From NCBI GenBank assembly GCA_905214795.1, contig CAJMNM010000009.1, positions 1 through 64,000 on the forward strand: a DNA stretch of 64,000 nt. Direction: 5' to 3'. The translations under genes were made by a program, and so were the position numbers. The notes under the pieces were generated by a model, which saw only the letters and a program-made list of their open reading frames with translations, was not told the origin of the DNA and did not search any database. Every line of letters begins with the position of its first letter. The stretch's first letter is position 1. This DNA comes from an uncultured bacterium. GTDB lineage: Bacteria > Bacteroidota > Bacteroidia > Bacteroidales > Bacteroidaceae. Below, piece by piece: positions 59,158 to 64,000 of this stretch.

Positions 59158-61095
59158 TTATTTCAATAAATCCCAATATACAACATAACGTTGCCGATGA
59201 GCTTCATAAAGAGGAATCATTTTTACACCATTCTCATTAACAAACTCAAATTTCCCAGGAATACGTTTTAAATTCAAATTCTCTTTGTCTGGATCATATT
59301 TTAATGATACTGGTAAATTCTGAGGTATGCGATAATCATATGTATAATAATCATTATAAATTTTAGAATTTGAATAAGGCGCAGGTGATTTCATACCTTC
59401 TGTGCCAAGAAGACCAGCTAATACAATTGGGCCATAAATCACAGCTCCCTTTTGAGGATTATCAGGTGTAGATTCAACATATAAATTCATAGGATAGGTC
59501 ACTTCAATACAGTCGCCGTTTCTCCATAATCTAGACAATTTTATATATGTCCCTGGGCGATGACAAATACGAAGTTTTTTTCCATTTATTTTGAGTGTCA
59601 CTTTTCCACTCCATTTGGGATAACGGATATTTAAAATCAATCGCGTAGGAGTCTTTAAATTAAGAATCAATCGTGTAGTTTCAGTATTCGGAATATCTGT
59701 TTCTTGTCTTAATTTCAATCCTTTTTCTTTCCAATTCAATTCTGAAGGGATAAATAAATTCACAAAAAGATTATCATTACGATGATAATAAATGGCCTCT
59801 GCATATTTAGCATGACTCTCAAAACCACTTCCTACACAACACCAAAATGAATTCTCAGGTGTACTGTAAACTTTATGTGCCCCTGACAATAAAGGTAAAA
59901 AATAAGCAACCATTCCTGTTTGAGGATCTTGTTGACCTAAAATATGATTATACAACGCTCTCTCATAATAATCTGCCACTTTTGAAGATGCATTCCAACA
60001 AAATAAATGACGACTTAGCTTTAACATATTATATGTACAACAAGTTTCTCCTGTATACCCACTGATATGTTTTGAGAATTCTGAAGGAGCAAAGAAATGT
60101 TCTTTATCACTACTACAACCCGGTGCAAAAGTATGTTTATCAACCATTGTGTACCAAAAGAACTCACAAAGTTCTTTTGACTTCACCCCTGATGTCAACT
60201 CATAATTACGTGCTTCTGCTAATACTTTTGGTATAAAAGTATTTGTATGTAAAGGTACTAACTCATCTTTTTTATCTTTTAACGGTTCTATTACATCATT
60301 ATGATAAAAGAAACCTGCCAACCAATAATAATGCTCATTTCCAGTTAAAGCATAAAGATTATAAAAAGATTCATTAATTCCCCCGAATTCATTTCTAATC
60401 ATTTTCCTCCTTGTCTCTTCTGATAGAGGAGCTAATTTATTATAAGCCCAATCTCCGAATTTTATCGCAATCTGTAAAGCCTGCTTATTATCAGCATATA
60501 AATATTGATCTATTAATCCTGATAATAATTTATGAAGAGTATACCAAGGAGCCCAAACATTAGTCCCACGTATATTACGATTTATAAGTTCCTCTGGAAA
60601 AGCACTCAAATAACCTGTTTGAAAAACAGACTGAACTTCAGACAATCCTACAATAAGACTATCTCCTTTCAATTTAAAAATATGACTACCTGTAGCTGCA
60701 TACATTAAAGCATAAGCAGACAATAAATGTCCTGTTATATGGCCTCGCAACTCGCAATCCAAAGATTCCCAACCACCTAGCTTTCTCACAGTCATATATC
60801 CTCCTTCACGTCCTGAGTAAATACCTGCTGTTGTTTGAAAGCTATGTAAAAGTTGATCTACACCAATAGAAACCATCCATGCTGAATCTCTCATCATATT
60901 ATCATGAAAACGTCCCGGAAGCAAACGAACATCTTGTAAATTAAAACTTTCAGCTTGCACTTCAACCTTATTCTTCACTTTCATTTTTTCGTTATATTGT
61001 CCTGGATAAACAGATTGAGCGATAACTGCAATTGGACTCAACAAGAAAATTACTACTAAAACAATATTTTGTATTCTTATTTTACTCATTATCAT
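59158..61095 (-). CDS. GH127 beta-L-arabinofuranosidase (DUF1680)
   Basis: Exported enzyme of 645 residues expected to release beta-L-arabinofuranose. A signal peptide ends near VIAQ. The (alpha/alpha)6 domain opens with FHDNMMRDSAWMVSIGVDQLLHSF and has the family hallmark GWESLDCELRGHITGHLLSAYA. Compared with the known GH127 HypBA1, the zinc-site and catalytic residues are present: E350 and C352 in GETCCTYN, and C419-C420 in FWCCVGSGFESH, with C419 the expected nucleophile. The C-terminal beta domains contain LNIRYPKWSGKVTLKINGK. It is separated from the other arabinose-acting genes, with no visible promoter of the consensus type in the 281-bp upstream gap. Confidence 0.92.
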   Translation of the reverse strand: MIMSKIRIQNIVLVVIFLLSPIAVIAQSVYPGQYNEKMKVKNKVEVQAESFNLQDVRLLPGRFHDNMMRDSAWMVSIGVDQLLHSFQTTAGIYSGREGGYMTVRKLGGWESLDCELRGHITGHLLSAYALMYAATGSHIFKLKGDSLIVGLSEVQSVFQTGYLSAFPEELINRNIRGTNVWAPWYTLHKLLSGLIDQYLYADNKQALQIAIKFGDWAYNKLAPLSEETRRKMIRNEFGGINESFYNLYALTGNEHYYWLAGFFYHNDVIEPLKDKKDELVPLHTNTFIPKVLAEARNYELTSGVKSKELCEFFWYTMVDKHTFAPGCSSDKEHFFAPSEFSKHISGYTGETCCTYNMLKLSRHLFCWNASSKVADYYERALYNHILGQQDPQTGMVAYFLPLLSGAHKVYSTPENSFWCCVGSGFESHAKYAEAIYYHRNDNLFVNLFIPSELNWKEKGLKLRQETDIPNTETTRLILNLKTPTRLILNIRYPKWSGKVTLKINGKKLRICHRPGTYIKLSRLWRNGDCIEVTYPMNLYVESTPDNPQKGAVIYGPIVLAGLLGTEGMKSPAPYSNSKIYNDYYTYDYRIPQNLPVSLKYDPDKENLNLKRIPGKFEFVNENGVKMIPLYEAHRQRYVVYWDLLK

Positions 61096-61376
61096 AATTT
61101 TAAATATAAAACCATTAAATATCTTTTATAATTTCTATCTAATCACTATAGTGTTATTAAGGCAATTACAGAGAAGCATTTCGTTCATCAACAATATGTT
61201 TTAAAAACAACTATAATGGCGTAATAGGATTTCTCTGGAAATAGCATTTCCACATAGTCTTACATTGATATTCATATGTATATCATATTAGATCTATCAA
61301 ATTCCAAGACTCTCAATAAGATTAAAATGGTCTAAAAATAATGTAAACTATATGAACATTACAATTTATTTACAAT

Positions 61377-63662
61377 TCACTTATACAAATTGAACTTTAA
61401 TGTAACATAACCTTTATCATAAATCAATTTATGATCTTTACCATTTACTCGTAAACAATTCGGTCTGGCAAGTACTCTAAAATCCGCATGAATGTACGCC
61501 TGGCCATCGACTCTTATATCCCAATTACCATCATTACAACTTTGCATATAATATAGTTTAGCCAAAGAAGAAAAATATGAAGTTTCACCACGACGCAACG
61601 CACTGCCATAGCAAACGAACAAATCTGTTGATTTTGCTGGATCTGTACCTTCATCATAAGTAACTGCAAACATATAAGCGTCAGTTGTCCAACCATCTGC
61701 CTCTATCCAGGAATTGCTGTGCATGAGTCTACCATCAGCCAACTGATTAATGTAAATGTCTGTCACTTTACCATGTTGCCTTACTTTTAACCCAATCCAG
61801 TCCTTACCTTCGGTTTTCTCCATAATTGGTAAGTCTTTGTCCTCAGGCGTTTGTTTAAGAATGACGGCCGTTACACCTTTAATCCTATCAGTCTGCCCAG
61901 GAAGATGAAAAGAATAATACTCTTCCTCTCCATCAAGATACTCAGTCGGACCTTTTCTCACCTCCCAGTACAAATCCTCGGGATAGTCATGCACAAAATT
62001 AGATAATGCCAACAAGCGTGGATACAACGGACGTACTACTACAGATGCACTGTCCGACGTTATTGTCAAATCCGAACCGCGCTTCACAGCCTTACCATTA
62101 TAATGCCAAAGCCATTCGAAATGCCCCTGTTTATGCGACTTTATGTCATCAATAATATAAATTACACTGTCTTTCCAGAAAAAATGGCGAAAATTTCTGC
62201 TGAACTTATCCGCCATCGGTCCCGTACCATTAGCCAAAAGATACTTTGTCTGTCCGTTATCCATCAGATAGTGAAGACTACCTCTAAGCATAGAACCTTG
62301 ATACTGTTGCTCACGCGACTGACCTTCACCGTCAAACAACACCACATTATGCGCCTCACTCTGGAAAAAATACTCACGATACTCCGGATTAGGATAACTA
62401 CAGTTTCCTGCATCTTTCAAAATATCCACTCCTTTATAGAACAAAATAAAAGAGTTGGCATCAGCATGAGAATGATTCCATGTCTGCCCACTTTTGACGG
62501 CCAGCATAGTGGCGTCTTTTGCCCACGAATTGCGCATTGTGGCCCATCCAAAATCAGCAAACAGTCTAGACATAGCATATGGCGGACAAAGCGGCGCTTT
62601 TTTCAAATCCGGCATATAAAGAAAACCCATCGGACGATTACGGTAATAACCGTCACGATGCTGCCCCTCTTTGACCTGAGCTATATACCACAATATACCC
62701 GGATCACGATATCCCAATGCATACAACAAAATCTGACTGGCATCTGCCGCCACGTTTTTATGGCCATCCCCAAAGTTTATGCTATACAGTACACCATTAT
62801 GAGGATAGCAAACCGAAGCGAAAAACACAGGAAGCTGTTTAAGTTGTGGAATCTCCGGCAAGGTCTTGTCCGGATAAACATGTTTCCACGCAAGTCGAAA
62901 TAACAAAGCCTCCATAATACCAAAATTTGCATAATTCAGACTTTCGTACATACCTCCCGCATCATCAAACGTTTTGATTTTATTCTGTAACACATCTCCG
63001 GAAAAACCAAACCACTCGGGCATAATTTCATTCAATTCCTCTGCCCATTCACGCGCCTGAGGAATCTCATCACGTAAAGCCAAAGCCAGCATTCCTCCCA
63101 TATAGACACATGACGTCCACCAATTATGCCCCATTGAGTTTAAGGAATGTATTCGGGTAGGCTCCACAACCCAGTCCTCAACAGACGGTCTCACTCCCAT
63201 TTCCATCAACCGCTCCGCAAGCTCTTTACGGTCTTTACGGCTCAATACGGAATAAACCGCATCATAGGCCAACGCACATCTGTAACATTTGTCGGCCAAT
63301 CCCAAATCGGCACGCCAAACCGGTTTGCGCGCAAGCATCTCCTCGCTACCCCAAGTCTGTGCCTCCGTGACCTTGTACAAAATATCTCTCAACTTGTCCG
63401 CGTAAGCCTGTTCTCCAGTCATCTTATAGACCAAGGCCAAATAATCCGCATCCCCCACATTTGTCCGTCGCAACGCAGACTTAGCCTTACTCTCAATCTC
63501 ATTCCAACAACGGGCAATGCAAGTGTCAGACTCCACCTGCCTCTTAGCAGCCTCGATACGTTCTTGTGTAAACAGCAAAGCACGCCGCCCGCCTTTTTGG
63601 GCGGACAATGACAAAGACAGACATAACACTCCTACTCCCAATAATATTCTCTTCATATTCAT
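61377..63662 (-). CDS. Heparinase II/III-like polysaccharide lyase family protein
   Basis: Exported protein of 761 residues; the signal peptide ends at LSLSAQ. The N-terminal (alpha/alpha) toroid runs to about residue 380, with NSMGHNWWTSCVYMGGMLALAL and FDDAGGMYESLNYANFGIMEALL. The heparinase II/III beta-sandwich domain follows with the conserved NHSHADANSFILFYKG near residue 395, which supplies histidine/tyrosine-type catalytic groups, and EAHNVVLFDG. The precise substrate is unknown; uronic-acid-containing plant glycans would fit the neighbouring arabinosidases. It is about 280 bp upstream of the GH127 gene on the same strand, and the two may be co-transcribed. Confidence 0.88.
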   Translation of the reverse strand: MNMKRILLGVGVLCLSLSLSAQKGGRRALLFTQERIEAAKRQVESDTCIARCWNEIESKAKSALRRTNVGDADYLALVYKMTGEQAYADKLRDILYKVTEAQTWGSEEMLARKPVWRADLGLADKCYRCALAYDAVYSVLSRKDRKELAERLMEMGVRPSVEDWVVEPTRIHSLNSMGHNWWTSCVYMGGMLALALRDEIPQAREWAEELNEIMPEWFGFSGDVLQNKIKTFDDAGGMYESLNYANFGIMEALLFRLAWKHVYPDKTLPEIPQLKQLPVFFASVCYPHNGVLYSINFGDGHKNVAADASQILLYALGYRDPGILWYIAQVKEGQHRDGYYRNRPMGFLYMPDLKKAPLCPPYAMSRLFADFGWATMRNSWAKDATMLAVKSGQTWNHSHADANSFILFYKGVDILKDAGNCSYPNPEYREYFFQSEAHNVVLFDGEGQSREQQYQGSMLRGSLHYLMDNGQTKYLLANGTGPMADKFSRNFRHFFWKDSVIYIIDDIKSHKQGHFEWLWHYNGKAVKRGSDLTITSDSASVVVRPLYPRLLALSNFVHDYPEDLYWEVRKGPTEYLDGEEEYYSFHLPGQTDRIKGVTAVILKQTPEDKDLPIMEKTEGKDWIGLKVRQHGKVTDIYINQLADGRLMHSNSWIEADGWTTDAYMFAVTYDEGTDPAKSTDLFVCYGSALRRGETSYFSSLAKLYYMQSCNDGNWDIRVDGQAYIHADFRVLARPNCLRVNGKDHKLIYDKGYVTLKFNLYK

Positions 63663-63792
63663 TACTGCTTTTTTATTTCAATACGAATAAGGTAGAAACA
63701 ATACCTACCCTTAAATTCATTACGGCCAACTTTTACCACAAAATATCAAGGACATATCACTTTCCGGACATACCGTATGCCATCAACTGAAT

Positions 63793-63969
63793 ATGACAAA
63801 AAATAACATCCTGATGAAGACAGACATAAGCTTATACTTCCAGAAGCACAAGGCACCAAACCGCAAAGACGTCCGTCTGCTGATATCAAACGAATATTCT
63901 CCAAAACAGAAGTGGCACATAGTCTTAAAACACCGTTTTCTTGCCAAAAACAGACATGTTCATCTTTAA
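63793..63969 (+). CDS. Possible small ORF near the window end
   Basis: A 58-codon open frame (in-frame ATGs at 63793 and 63814) encoding a basic, soluble peptide (SLYFQKHKAPNRKDVRLL, then QKWHIVLKHRFLAKNR). It is unrelated to anything I recognise and has no clear promoter. It may be a decayed fragment or chance. Confidence 0.2.
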   Translation: MTKNNILMKTDISLYFQKHKAPNRKDVRLLISNEYSPKQKWHIVLKHRFLAKNRHVHL

Positions 63970-64000
63970 TGCTGCCGTTAACCTCTGTTACAAAATTCTG

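Noticed and set aside
62103..62903. 266-codon plus-strand ORF inside the heparinase II/III-like gene
   Set aside because: Antisense shadow; the minus-strand frame has a signal peptide and clear domain motifs.

Overview
The window looks like chromosomal DNA of a gut Bacteroidales bacterium (Bacteroides/Phocaeicola type). The evidence is the repeated Bacteroidetes -7 promoter element TAnnTTTG (often with TTG or TTTG about 20 bp upstream), AT-rich leaders without Shine-Dalgarno sites, hybrid two-component (HTCS) regulation of glycosidase genes, the DUF4199, DUF6452 and DUF6048 families, and the GGGtGRT/NifU-like pair. All calls come from reading the sequence; no searches were run.

1-14 kb is core genome with higher GC. 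On the minus strand, an SRP RNA is followed by tRNA-Thr(UGU). Then come DUF4199, a GT2 glycosyltransferase, a lipoprotein and an outer-membrane protein, mntP, apbE, a Crp/Fnr regulator, dcp, a dCMP-deaminase-like gene, a CtpA protease and 5-formyl-THF cyclo-ligase. recF-dciA runs divergently from a TPR gene and ribH, and corA follows. 14.2-15.7 kb has no gene but carries a helically phased array of short repeats (core GTAACCGTA). 15.7-19 kb is an AT-rich DpnII/MboI-type GATC restriction-modification cassette: Dam-like methylase, DpnII-like nuclease, an unknown small protein and a DpnA-like methylase. 19.2-21 kb is the GGGtGRT/NifU-like pair. 21.3-29.9 kb is one eight-gene efflux operon: a YtrB-like ATPase, a GntR regulator, a membrane protein, MacB-type ATPase and permeases, a MacA-type adaptor and TolC.

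30-48 kb holds a small outer-membrane protein, a BtuB-like TonB-dependent receptor and a polysaccharide-utilisation cluster on the minus strand (GH51, GH2, HTCS regulator, GH95, SGNH esterase, HExxH protein). No SusC/SusD pair is visible. Two more glycan genes (GH127 and heparinase II/III-like) lie at 59-63.7 kb. Together these point to plant glycans rich in arabinose, galactose and fucose or L-galactose. Between them are DMP19-smpB-metH and a ThrE-type exporter.

The most unusual part is 53.7-59.1 kb. A small HTH gene is followed by a phosphorelay kinase (HisKA-HATPase-REC-Hpt), an NtrC-type sigma-54 activator, and an exported protein made mostly of 21-residue repeats. Just before that last gene is a close match to a sigma-54 -24/-12 promoter. 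About 100 bp upstream of the promoter sits a cluster of TGTGGAAT/ATTCCACA half-sites that includes a perfect 17-bp palindrome. This looks like a self-contained signalling circuit whose output is a length-variable secreted repeat protein.
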